From assembly GCA_027459645.1 (NCBI GenBank), contig DAIDHQ010000030.1, positions 124,001-188,000 on the forward strand: a stretch of 64,000 bases of DNA. The letters run 5' to 3'. The notes beneath the pieces were generated by a model, which ran no database searches, was not told the DNA's origin, and worked only from the letters and a program-made list of their open reading frames with translations. Both the position numbers and the translations under genes were made by a program. Position 1 is the stretch's first letter, and the number at the start of each line of letters is the position of its first letter. Shown piece by piece: positions 9,293-17,217 of this stretch. Source of the stretch: Vulcanimicrobiota bacterium (GTDB lineage Bacteria; Vulcanimicrobiota; Vulcanimicrobiia; Vulcanimicrobiales; Vulcanimicrobiaceae).

Positions 9293-10563
9293 TGGACACG
9301 CGTGAGGCTGCGGAGCAGCAAACGAACCCGGCCGGGGCGCCGAACGGCCGCGGGCAGACGCCTCCACCGGAGGTCGAAGACGACGCGCGTACCGGCCCGC
9401 GCAAGCGGGTTATCTTCGGCGTCATCGGCACCATCGTCGCGATCATCCTCATCGTGTTCGGCGTGAAGTGGTTCCTGTACGCGCGCGTCCACGAGGGAAC
9501 CGACGACGCTCGCGTCGACGCCGACGTGGTTGCGGTGACGAGTAAGATCAACGAGCGGATCGATAAGATCTACGTCGAGACGAACCAGCGCGTCACCAAG
9601 GGACAACTGCTCGTGCAACTCGACACGGCGGTGGAACGAGATCAAGTGCGCCAGGCGCAAGCGCAGTACGACCTCGCGGTTGCGAATCAGCGGACGACCA
9701 CCGCGCAAGGCAGCGGCGGCGTCGCGCAGGCGCAAGCCGACGTCAGCAACGCATCGGCAGAAGTTCCGGTTGCCCAGTCAGGCGTGGCGCAAGCGCAGGC
9801 GCAACTTCATGCCGCCGAAGCGGCGGTTCCGGCGGCGCAGGCTGCGTACGATCGCGCACTCGCGGATTATAACCGTACGGCGTCGCTCGTGAGCACCGGT
9901 GACGTGGCTCGCGCGCAGCTCGATGCGGCACGCGCAAACGAAGCCAATGCGGCCTCTCAGCTTCGCGCGGCGGAAGATCAAGTCAGCGTCGCGCGCGCCA
10001 ACGTCGCTGCTTCGGCAAATCGCGTCGGCGCCGCGCAGGCGGCGGTGGCCGCGGCCCAGGGCGGCGTGACGAGCGCCCAGGGGAAGCTCGCCCAAGCGGC
10101 CGATCCGAGTCAAATCGAGGCGGCGAAGGCGCAGCTCTCGATCGCGAAGCAAAACCTGGCGTACACGAAGATCGTCTCGCCGATCGACGGATACGTCGGT
10201 GAAAAGAGCGCCGAGGTCGGCCAGACGGTGCAAGCCGGCATGACGTTGATGACGTTGATTCCGAGCGCGCCCGGACAGATCTTCATCACTGCGAACTATA
10301 AAGAAACCCAGCTGACGAACATGCGCGTCGGACAGCCGGTCGACATCCACGTGGACGCCTATAACACGACGGTTCACGGGCACGTCGTGTCGATCAATCC
10401 GGCGTCGCAGAACACCTATGCGCTGGTTCCCGCGCAAAACGCGACGGGCAACTTCGTCAAGGTCACGCAGCGCATTCCCGTCCGCATCTCCATCGACGAT
10501 CAAAATCCGAATCAGCCGCTTCGGCCCGGGATGAGCGTCGAGACGTACGTCAAGGTCCATTAG
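9292..10563 (+). CDS. Membrane-fusion (HlyD/EmrA-type) efflux adaptor
   Basis: A 423-residue inner-membrane-anchored adaptor that links the MFS pump to the outer-membrane channel. It has a cytosolic N-terminus, one transmembrane helix at about residues 40-63, a biotinyl-lipoyl-like segment (DDARVDADVVAVTSKINER), and a very long Ala/Gln-rich coiled coil from about residue 110 to 290. The second half of the lipoyl domain (YTKIVSPIDGYVGEKS) and a beta-barrel domain (TANYKETQLTNMRVGQPV) follow. ATG is preceded by AAGGAG. Together with the next two genes it forms a complete EmrA-EmrB-TolC-like tripartite system. Confidence 0.93.
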   Translation: MDTREAAEQQTNPAGAPNGRGQTPPPEVEDDARTGPRKRVIFGVIGTIVAIILIVFGVKWFLYARVHEGTDDARVDADVVAVTSKINERIDKIYVETNQRVTKGQLLVQLDTAVERDQVRQAQAQYDLAVANQRTTTAQGSGGVAQAQADVSNASAEVPVAQSGVAQAQAQLHAAEAAVPAAQAAYDRALADYNRTASLVSTGDVARAQLDAARANEANAASQLRAAEDQVSVARANVAASANRVGAAQAAVAAAQGGVTSAQGKLAQAADPSQIEAAKAQLSIAKQNLAYTKIVSPIDGYVGEKSAEVGQTVQAGMTLMTLIPSAPGQIFITANYKETQLTNMRVGQPVDIHVDAYNTTVHGHVVSINPASQNTYALVPAQNATGNFVKVTQRIPVRISIDDQNPNQPLRPGMSVETYVKVH

Positions 10564-10575
10564 GGAGCGCGTACG

Positions 10576-12114
10576 ATGCCGGCCGAGCCGCGGAACGTAG
10601 TCGAATTCGGACTGCGTAGGGTCATCGTGAGCGTCGCCGTGATTGCCGCGACGCTCCTGGAGATCATCGATACGACGATCGTCAACGTTGCGTTGCCGAA
10701 CATCCAAGGCAACTTCGGCGTACCGGTGGATCAGGGCGCGTGGATCGTCACGGGCTATATCATCGCGAACGTCGTGGTCATTCCGATCACGCCGTGGCTG
10801 GCGGCTCGCTTCGGCCGGCGCCAGTACTTCTTCGCGTCGATCGTCATCTTCACGATCGCCTCGTTGATGTGCGGAATGTCGGGAAGCTTCGGCGAGCTCG
10901 TCTTTTGGAGAATCGTCCAGGGCATCGGCGGCGGCGGTCTGATCTCCACGTCGCAAGCGATCCTGCGCGACACCTATCCGCTCGGTCAGCAAGGTCAAGC
11001 GCAAGGCATTTTTGCGATGGGCGTCATCGTGGGTCCGGCCCTGGGGCCGGTGCTCGGCGGGTGGATCACCGACAACCTCACCTGGCGCTGGGCGTTTTTC
11101 ATCAATCTTCCCGTCGGCATTATTGCGGCCGCGCTCATCCTGATGTACTTGCGCAACCCGCTCAAACCTCAGAAGAAGCAGCTCGATTGGATCGGGCTCG
11201 CATTGCTCGCAATCGGTCTGGGATCGATGCAGTACGTGCTCGATCAAGGGCAGCAGTATGACTGGCTCGACGACCCCAATATCCGCCTCTTCGCGATGAC
11301 CTCGATCGTGGGTCTGGCCGGTTTTATCTGGTGGACGCTGCGTTCGACGATTCCCGTCGTCGATCTGCACGTGCTGCGCCTGCGACAGGTGGCCGCCGGA
11401 AGCGTGCTCGGAGCGGTCTTGGGCGTGAGCCTCTACGGTTCGATCCTGGTGCTTCCGCAGTATCTGCAGAATTCGCTCGGCTTTACCGCGACGCTCTCAG
11501 GCTTGACGATTCTCGTCCGCGCGCTCGCCGTCATGATTTTTACGCCGATCACGGCGATCATGGTGCAGCGTGGTATCGGGGACGTGCGGGTGAACGTCGC
11601 GATCGGCTTCATCTTGCTCGGCATTTCGAACTGGATGCTGGCCTCGGTCACGACCCCGGATAGCCAGTTCTCGACCTTCTATGGCTCGCTCATCTTGAGC
11701 GGGATCGCGCTCTCGCAAATCTTCGTGCCGCTCTCCGTCGCCGTGATCGGCGGCGTTCCGGATCGTGAAGTGCCGGCGACGTCGGCGTTCTTCAATCTCT
11801 CGCGTCAGGTCGGCGGCAGCATCGCGACCGCGGTGCTCGTCACGTTACTCGTGCGCGGGGTCACGGCGCATCAAACGCAGCTTGCCGCGACGCAGAACCT
11901 CCACCGCGCGCCGGTGGCGGCGTACCTGCAACACAACGGCGGCGAGCATTCGGTTCCGGCGCTCGTGCAACTCGAAGGCATTGTCGAAAGCCAGGCCGCG
12001 GTGCTGTCGTATGCCGACACGTCGCGCGCAACCGCCATAATCACCATCATTCTTGCACCCCTCGTGCTCTTGCTGCGAAAACCCCGCGTGGGCGTACCCG
12101 TCGCGGCCGAATAG
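10576..12114 (+). CDS. DHA2-family (EmrB/QacA-type) MFS drug transporter
   Basis: A 512-residue, 14-helix major-facilitator antiporter expected to export drugs or toxic hydrophobic compounds using the proton gradient. Seen motifs are IDTTIVNVALPNI in helix 1 (motif D1), LAARFGRRQYFF (motif A), RIVQGIGGGGLI (motif B), and GPALGPVLGGWITDNLTWRW (motif C). It is 12 bases downstream of the adaptor gene and 8 bases upstream of the TolC-like gene. Substrates cannot be read from the sequence. Confidence 0.95.
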   Translation: MPAEPRNVVEFGLRRVIVSVAVIAATLLEIIDTTIVNVALPNIQGNFGVPVDQGAWIVTGYIIANVVVIPITPWLAARFGRRQYFFASIVIFTIASLMCGMSGSFGELVFWRIVQGIGGGGLISTSQAILRDTYPLGQQGQAQGIFAMGVIVGPALGPVLGGWITDNLTWRWAFFINLPVGIIAAALILMYLRNPLKPQKKQLDWIGLALLAIGLGSMQYVLDQGQQYDWLDDPNIRLFAMTSIVGLAGFIWWTLRSTIPVVDLHVLRLRQVAAGSVLGAVLGVSLYGSILVLPQYLQNSLGFTATLSGLTILVRALAVMIFTPITAIMVQRGIGDVRVNVAIGFILLGISNWMLASVTTPDSQFSTFYGSLILSGIALSQIFVPLSVAVIGGVPDREVPATSAFFNLSRQVGGSIATAVLVTLLVRGVTAHQTQLAATQNLHRAPVAAYLQHNGGEHSVPALVQLEGIVESQAAVLSYADTSRATAIITIILAPLVLLLRKPRVGVPVAAE

Positions 12115-12122
12115 GAGTTGTC

Positions 12123-13850
12123 GTGAAGTATCGCAATTTGACCGTTTACGCGCTGATCTCGGCGATGGCTGCCGTTCCGCTCGCGAGCCCCGCGGCCAAC
12201 GGCGTCGCGCCCTTGCCGTCTCGCGCGACCGTCCCCACGCCCGAACCCTCGCCCGTCGTACCCACGGCGCCGACGGTTGCACCCGGCTATGCCGCGCCGA
12301 ACCTCCGGCCCACGAGTGCGCCGATCGTCGGCGTCACGCAACAGCCGTTCGTCGGCATCACGCTGCAGAATGCAATCGGCATGGCGCTCAGTCGAAATCA
12401 GAACCTCGCGATCGCGGCAGGCAACACGCGCATCGCGGGCTATCAGATCGAAGCGGCGAAAGGTACGTACGACGTTCGCTTCTCCGTCGAACCCAGCGTA
12501 TCGCACTCGACGACCGCGCCGCAGAACGCCTTCTTTTCCGGTCCGAACTTCGGGCCGATCGTTCAAAACGCGCAGAGCCTCACGGCAGGCGTCAGCGGCC
12601 AGCTTCCGAGCGGCACGCAGTACAACGTGGGTGTCACGCAATCGCGGATCGATAACAATACCACGATCGACTCGTTCAACCCGTATTACACCGCTGCGCT
12701 GAACGCGAGCATCACCCAACCGCTGCTCAAGAACGCCGGACCGGGAGATGCGATCCGGCACCAAATCGAACTCGCCTCGCTCAATCGCCGTGCGACGCGC
12801 GCGCAAACGCTTGCGTCGGCGTCGACGACGATCGCCACGGTCGAGAACGTCTATTGGGATTTGGTCGCGGCATGGCGCAACGTGGCGATTCAAGAGGATG
12901 CCCTGCATCAAGCCATCCTTCAGCAGCAAAGCAACGTGCGGTCCGCGCGCAAAGGGGCGGCGGCACCGATCGATGCCGTCGAATCCTCCACGCAGGTGGC
13001 CGTCTACCAAAGCAACGTCTTCTCGGCGCTGCAGAACGTCGCATCGCTGCAGAATGAGCTGAAATCGTTGATCGTCGACAATCCCGGCGATCCGATCTGG
13101 CAGGCAAATCTCGTTCCGACGACGTCGGTTCAGCAGACGCCCTCGGTTCCGTCGCTTTCGGTGCTGCTCGCGAGCGCGATGAAGCATCGTCCGGAGCTGG
13201 TTCAGGCCGAAGCGATGGAGCGCGAAGCCTCCGCAAATCTTGCCTATGCCAAAAACCAACTGCTACCGGAAGTAAATCTGCAGGCGACGTATGCCGGAAA
13301 CGGTTTCGCGGGCAATGCGCTTCCGCCGCTCGGCGGTCCGTTCGGCTCGGCTACGCCGCCACCGTATCTCGGCGGCACGTACGGCCAAGCGTACGGAAAC
13401 ATCGGCCGGTTCCCGGCATATTCGGCCGGCGTCGTCGTCGCGCTCCCGATCGGCAATCATACGGCGAAAGCAAATTACGCCGCGGCCGCGGAACAGGCGC
13501 GAATCGCGAAGATCTCGACCGAAAACGTCGATACCCGCATCGAGATCGACGTTAGAAATGCATTACAAAACTACCAGAGCGCGCTCGCGCGTTTGTATTC
13601 GGCACGACAGGCACGGCAGGCTGCAGCGGCCGTCTTTGCAAGCGAACTGCGCAAGTTCCGCAACGGTGAATCCACGACGTTCTTGGTCACGCAACGCCAG
13701 GTCGAACTCGTGCAGAACGAAGGGCTCGAACTGCAAGCTCAGACGGATCTCAACAAAGCGATCGTAGAATTACAGCGTGTCGATGGAACGATTTTGAGCA
13801 GCAATAACGTTAACGTGAAGACACTCGGTGAAGGAGCACTACGACAATGA
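12123..13850 (+). CDS. TolC-family outer-membrane efflux channel
   Basis: A 575-residue outer-membrane protein with a signal peptide (about residues 1-25) and a Pro/Thr-rich linker. Two repeats of long alpha-helical barrel segments follow, for example NAIGMALSRNQNLAIAAGN and HRPELVQAEAMEREASANLA, with beta-strand segments such as SITQPLLKNAG that form the membrane barrel. It is the exit duct for the pump encoded just upstream and is direct evidence that the cell has an outer membrane. GTG start with AGGAG about 6 bases upstream. Its stop overlaps a further short reading frame. Confidence 0.93.
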   Translation: MKYRNLTVYALISAMAAVPLASPAANGVAPLPSRATVPTPEPSPVVPTAPTVAPGYAAPNLRPTSAPIVGVTQQPFVGITLQNAIGMALSRNQNLAIAAGNTRIAGYQIEAAKGTYDVRFSVEPSVSHSTTAPQNAFFSGPNFGPIVQNAQSLTAGVSGQLPSGTQYNVGVTQSRIDNNTTIDSFNPYYTAALNASITQPLLKNAGPGDAIRHQIELASLNRRATRAQTLASASTTIATVENVYWDLVAAWRNVAIQEDALHQAILQQQSNVRSARKGAAAPIDAVESSTQVAVYQSNVFSALQNVASLQNELKSLIVDNPGDPIWQANLVPTTSVQQTPSVPSLSVLLASAMKHRPELVQAEAMEREASANLAYAKNQLLPEVNLQATYAGNGFAGNALPPLGGPFGSATPPPYLGGTYGQAYGNIGRFPAYSAGVVVALPIGNHTAKANYAAAAEQARIAKISTENVDTRIEIDVRNALQNYQSALARLYSARQARQAAAAVFASELRKFRNGESTTFLVTQRQVELVQNEGLELQAQTDLNKAIVELQRVDGTILSSNNVNVKTLGEGALRQ

Positions 13851-13969
13851 CGATCGTGAAGATCACTCGAAGAACGCGCCTAAGCCTCGCGACGCACCGC
13901 AAGCTGCAGGAACGCAGCGCCGTCCTCTACGGACGCGAGCTCAATCGCTGGAACGCGCGTTTTCGCTAA
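13847..13969 (+). CDS. 40-residue basic ORF at the end of the efflux operon
   Basis: An ATGA overlap with the stop of the TolC-like gene and an AAGGAG 10 bases upstream suggest that this short frame is translated as the last operon gene. The product starts MTIVKITRRTRLSLATH and is strongly basic, with many Arg residues and no hydrophobic segment. It ends in a 4-base convergent overlap with pgl. Nothing about its function can be said, and it could also be a chance frame. The translation signals are the only support. Confidence 0.4.
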   Translation: MTIVKITRRTRLSLATHRKLQERSAVLYGRELNRWNARFR

Positions 13970-14703
13970 GCCGATACCGAGCCGGTAGCGGCTCTATCCA
14001 CGAGCCACAATAACTCGCCCTCGCGCGGCGCGATGATTTGCGACGGAAACGTTGACGGCTCGTAGGGTCCGTGGCGCACGCGTTCGAGCATGGCGGCCTT
14101 TCCCGCGCCTTCTACGGCAAACGCAATCGTGCGCGCGGCGTTGAGCAGGCTCGGCGTCAGCGTCACGCGCCACTGCTGCTGCGAGGTCGAATAGACGGCT
14201 CGCACCAGCGCCTCGTCGTCGGCCGTGGGATCGTTTCCGGGAAAGAGCGAGGCCGTGTGCCCGTCGGGGCCCATGCCGAGCAGCACCAGATCCAAACGCG
14301 GGTGGTCGCCCAGCGCCGCGACGATCTCGTCGCGATATGCGTTCGCGGCGTCGGCGGGATCGATTTCTCCCTTGATGCGATGGACGTTGTCGGGCGGGAT
14401 CGCGACCGCGTCTATAAACGCTTCGCGGGCCATCCGGTAATTCGATTGCGCATCGTCGGGCGGCACGCAGCGTTCGTCTCCAAAAAAGATCTCGGTCTTC
14501 GTCCAATCGAGCGCGATCTTACGCGGCTGCGTACCGAGGAGCGCGTAGGCCGCCTTGGGTGTCGTCCCGCCCGCGAGCGAGACGGTGAAGCGGCCGCGCG
14601 CAGCGAGCGCTTCGTTCCCTTTCGCGATAAAGAGATCGGCGAGCGCGCTCGCGACGTCGGCCGGCGAATCGTATACGCGCAGCGAGCCTTCGTCACGCGC
14701 CAT
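13966..14703 (-). CDS. pgl: 6-phosphogluconolactonase
   Basis: Hydrolyses 6-phosphogluconolactone to 6-phosphogluconate, the second step of the oxidative pentose phosphate pathway. A 245-residue SugarP_isomerase-type protein with FTVSLAGGTTPKAAYALL, EIFFGDERCVPPDDAQSNYRM (split here as GDERCVPP and SNYRMA), and LGMGPDGHTASLFPG, which are the DevB/Pgl signatures. It is the last gene of the minus-strand operon and overlaps the end of opcA by 11 bases. No gnd gene for the following step is present in the window. Confidence 0.95.
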   Translation of the reverse strand: MARDEGSLRVYDSPADVASALADLFIAKGNEALAARGRFTVSLAGGTTPKAAYALLGTQPRKIALDWTKTEIFFGDERCVPPDDAQSNYRMAREAFIDAVAIPPDNVHRIKGEIDPADAANAYRDEIVAALGDHPRLDLVLLGMGPDGHTASLFPGNDPTADDEALVRAVYSTSQQQWRVTLTPSLLNAARTIAFAVEGAGKAAMLERVRHGPYEPSTFPSQIIAPREGELLWLVDRAATGSVSA

Positions 14704-15676
14704 GGCGTCGCTCCAGCAGATCTTTGGCGACCGCCAACGTTTCGACGTACACGTCGTCGCGCGTCGTGTGCAGGATCGCCCGTTCGATCAGCGATGCGAT
14801 GTCCATCGTGTGCAGCGGCGCGCAGCGCCGTTCGCGGCGCTTGGCGCCCGTGACCTCGAGGCAGACGGCGCCTTCGTCGTCCGGATGGACGCTCGCGCTA
14901 AAGGTCACGTCGTGCGATTTCAACACGATGCTGGAAAGCCGTCGGGGCGGACCCTCGTGCACGAGCCGGAAGGCGATGGTCTCGCCCGCGCTATTACACA
15001 AGGCGTTTTCCGCGCACGGCGCCCACGCCAGACGGCTCGCGAGCCAACCCAGCAGATAGTACATCTCGGGATCCGAGCCCGCGGTCACCTCGACTTCGCG
15101 CAAGCGATGTAATTCATCGCAAAATCCCGGCTCGTCGAAGAACTCGGCCACCATTTCTTGCCACGCGGCCAAGCGCAGATACGCGATGTCTTGGACGACG
15201 ACCTCGGGGTGAGCCTCCACGAATTGCGTCAAGTCGTGCAGCGAAGTGGCATCGGTGGCGACGAGCGAACTGCTGACGACGACGGTATGCGCCATACGGG
15301 CGAGTGTGAGAAAACGGTCGTCGCTTGCGAGGTTGCCGGCGAGCCACGCGAGCACCACGGGCGCTTCCGGAAGTTCGAGCATCGCAAGCGCCGCCCGCAA
15401 TTCATAAGCGTTGCTGCCCTTACAGCCGATCTCGACCCATTCGCCGCGCGTCTCGGACGGTTCGGCATGCTGATTGCCTTCGGCGCGGCATCCGTCGAAG
15501 AGCAGCACGCGCGAGGGATGCTTTTCCGCCACGCGACGCGTGCGTTCGCAGACCCACGGCGCGATGCCGGCTTCTTCGAAAAACACCGTAAAGGTCATCG
15601 TTGCGGTGTTCATGCCGCCGCTCGCGCGACGCGATTGCTGCAGTTCGTCCAGCAACGGATGAACGTCGAGGTTCAC
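14693..15676 (-). CDS. opcA: Glucose-6-phosphate dehydrogenase assembly protein OpcA
   Basis: A 327-residue OpcA-family protein. In Cyanobacteria and Actinobacteria OpcA promotes assembly and activity of G6PDH and links it to redox control. Seen features are NTATMTFTVFFEE, KHPSRVLLFDG, SNAYELRAALAMLELPEAPV in the substrate-like domain, and VSSSLVATDATSLHDL. The start is GTG at 15676, which forms a GTGA overlap with the zwf stop; the longer open frame upstream is antisense to nothing useful and overlaps zwf in another frame. The pairing zwf-opcA is conserved in many phyla. Confidence 0.92.
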   Translation of the reverse strand: MNLDVHPLLDELQQSRRASGGMNTATMTFTVFFEEAGIAPWVCERTRRVAEKHPSRVLLFDGCRAEGNQHAEPSETRGEWVEIGCKGSNAYELRAALAMLELPEAPVVLAWLAGNLASDDRFLTLARMAHTVVVSSSLVATDATSLHDLTQFVEAHPEVVVQDIAYLRLAAWQEMVAEFFDEPGFCDELHRLREVEVTAGSDPEMYYLLGWLASRLAWAPCAENALCNSAGETIAFRLVHEGPPRRLSSIVLKSHDVTFSASVHPDDEGAVCLEVTGAKRRERRCAPLHTMDIASLIERAILHTTRDDVYVETLAVAKDLLERRHGA

Positions 15677-17217
15677 AGCGGCCGCCACCCGGGAAAGAGC
15701 TTGAACGATACGTCGGGTCCTTCCGATCCCGATGCATAATTGGGGAACGTGAAGTCTTTCGTATTCTCCCACACCTCGAGAACCGGCATCACGATCTCCC
15801 ACGCGCGTTCGACGGCGTCCCAGCGCGTGAAGAGCGTTTGGTCGCCGCGCATCGCGTCGCCGATCAGCCGTTCGTAGGCGGGCGGCGATTGCACCCCAAA
15901 GCCGGTTCCGTAATTGAAGTCCATAAAGACGCTGCGAATGTGGCTCTTCGGGCCCGGCACCTTCGCGGAGAAACGCATCGCCACGCCTTCTTCGGGTTGG
16001 ATCTTCATCACGAGGACGTTGGGTTCGATCGTGTCGGTCGTCTCGCCGTAGATGCGGTGCGGAATCGGTTTGAACGTTACGGCGATCTCCGAGGTCTTTT
16101 TCGCCAAACGCTTGCCGCTGCGCAAATAAAACGGGACCCCGGCCCAACGCCAGTTCTCAATCGTGAGTTTTACGGCGGCAAAGGTTTCCGTATTCGAGTT
16201 GGGGTTGACGTCGGGTTCTTGCCGGTATGCCTGCACGGCTTTCCCGTTGATCGCGCCCGCGCCGTACTGGCCGCGCGCCGACATCGCGGGCACGTCGGCG
16301 ACGGCCGGCGGCTCGATCGCGGAGAGAACCTTCGCTTTTTCTGCGCGGATCGCATCGGCGTCGCGACCGGCCGGCGGCTCCATCGCCACGAGCGCGAGCA
16401 GGTTCATGACGTGATTCTGAATCATGTCGCGCAAAGCGCCGGCGTTGTCGTAATAGCCACCGCGTAGCTCGACGCCCAACTGTTCCGCCGCCGTGATTTG
16501 CACCGAGTCGACGTAGTTGCGGTTCCAAACCGGTTCGAAGATCGTGTTCGCAAAGCGAAGCGCCATGATGTCTTGCACCGGCTCTTTGCCGAGATAGTGA
16601 TCGATGCGGTAGACGGCGCTTTCTGGGAAGACGCGATCGACGGTTTGCTGAAGTTCGCGCGCCGAATCGAGGTCGGTTCCGAAGGGTTTCTCGACGATGA
16701 TGCGTGCCCAGCCCTCTTGCCCTTGGTGCGGGTTGAGATCGGCCTCTTTGAGCTGATCGATGATCTTCGGAAAGAGCGACGGCGGGGTGGAGAGATAGAA
16801 GAGGCGATTGCCCTTCGTGCCGAGATTCGCGTCGTTGTCGTTCAAGCGCTTTGCGAGCGCGCCGTAGGCATTGTGATCGTCGAATTCGGCACTGATGTAA
16901 CTTAGGCGCTTGGCGAAATCGTCCCAGATCGCGCCCTGCGGCTTGGCATCGGGCGTACTGAATTGATCGAGCTGCTCCTTGCAGTACTGCCGGAACTGGT
17001 CATCGGAGTACTTGCTTCGGGAAAAGCCGACGATTGAGAAATCGTTCGGCAGTATCCCCCGTACGCGCAGCGAGTACATGGCGGGCAGCAGCATTCGCTT
17101 GAACAGATCGCCGCTGGCACCGAAGAACACGACGCTGCACGGATCGCTTATACGATCCGTTTGCAGCCCCGCGCGCAGCGGGTTCGTCGCGGCCTTTCCG
17201 TCTACCGTGGCGGTCAT
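15673..17217 (-). CDS. zwf: Glucose-6-phosphate 1-dehydrogenase
   Basis: Oxidises glucose 6-phosphate to 6-phosphogluconolactone while making NADPH. At 514 residues it has normal length. The nucleotide-binding fingerprint VFFGASGDLFKRMLLPA lies near the N-terminus. The active-site signature RIDHYLGKEPVQ, which contains the catalytic-site His-Tyr-Leu-Gly-Lys, is at the expected position, followed by RGGYYDNAGALRDMIQNH. The start overlaps the tal-pgi stop in an ATGA, and the stop overlaps opcA, so the enzyme and its assembly factor are probably co-translated. Confidence 0.97.
   Translation of the reverse strand: MTATVDGKAATNPLRAGLQTDRISDPCSVVFFGASGDLFKRMLLPAMYSLRVRGILPNDFSIVGFSRSKYSDDQFRQYCKEQLDQFSTPDAKPQGAIWDDFAKRLSYISAEFDDHNAYGALAKRLNDNDANLGTKGNRLFYLSTPPSLFPKIIDQLKEADLNPHQGQEGWARIIVEKPFGTDLDSARELQQTVDRVFPESAVYRIDHYLGKEPVQDIMALRFANTIFEPVWNRNYVDSVQITAAEQLGVELRGGYYDNAGALRDMIQNHVMNLLALVAMEPPAGRDADAIRAEKAKVLSAIEPPAVADVPAMSARGQYGAGAINGKAVQAYRQEPDVNPNSNTETFAAVKLTIENWRWAGVPFYLRSGKRLAKKTSEIAVTFKPIPHRIYGETTDTIEPNVLVMKIQPEEGVAMRFSAKVPGPKSHIRSVFMDFNYGTGFGVQSPPAYERLIGDAMRGDQTLFTRWDAVERAWEIVMPVLEVWENTKDFTFPNYASGSEGPDVSFKLFPGWRPL

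Noticed and set aside
9778-11370. A 530-codon open frame antisense to the efflux adaptor and transporter genes
   Set aside because: Arg/Asp-rich low-information sequence opposite two clear membrane-transport genes.
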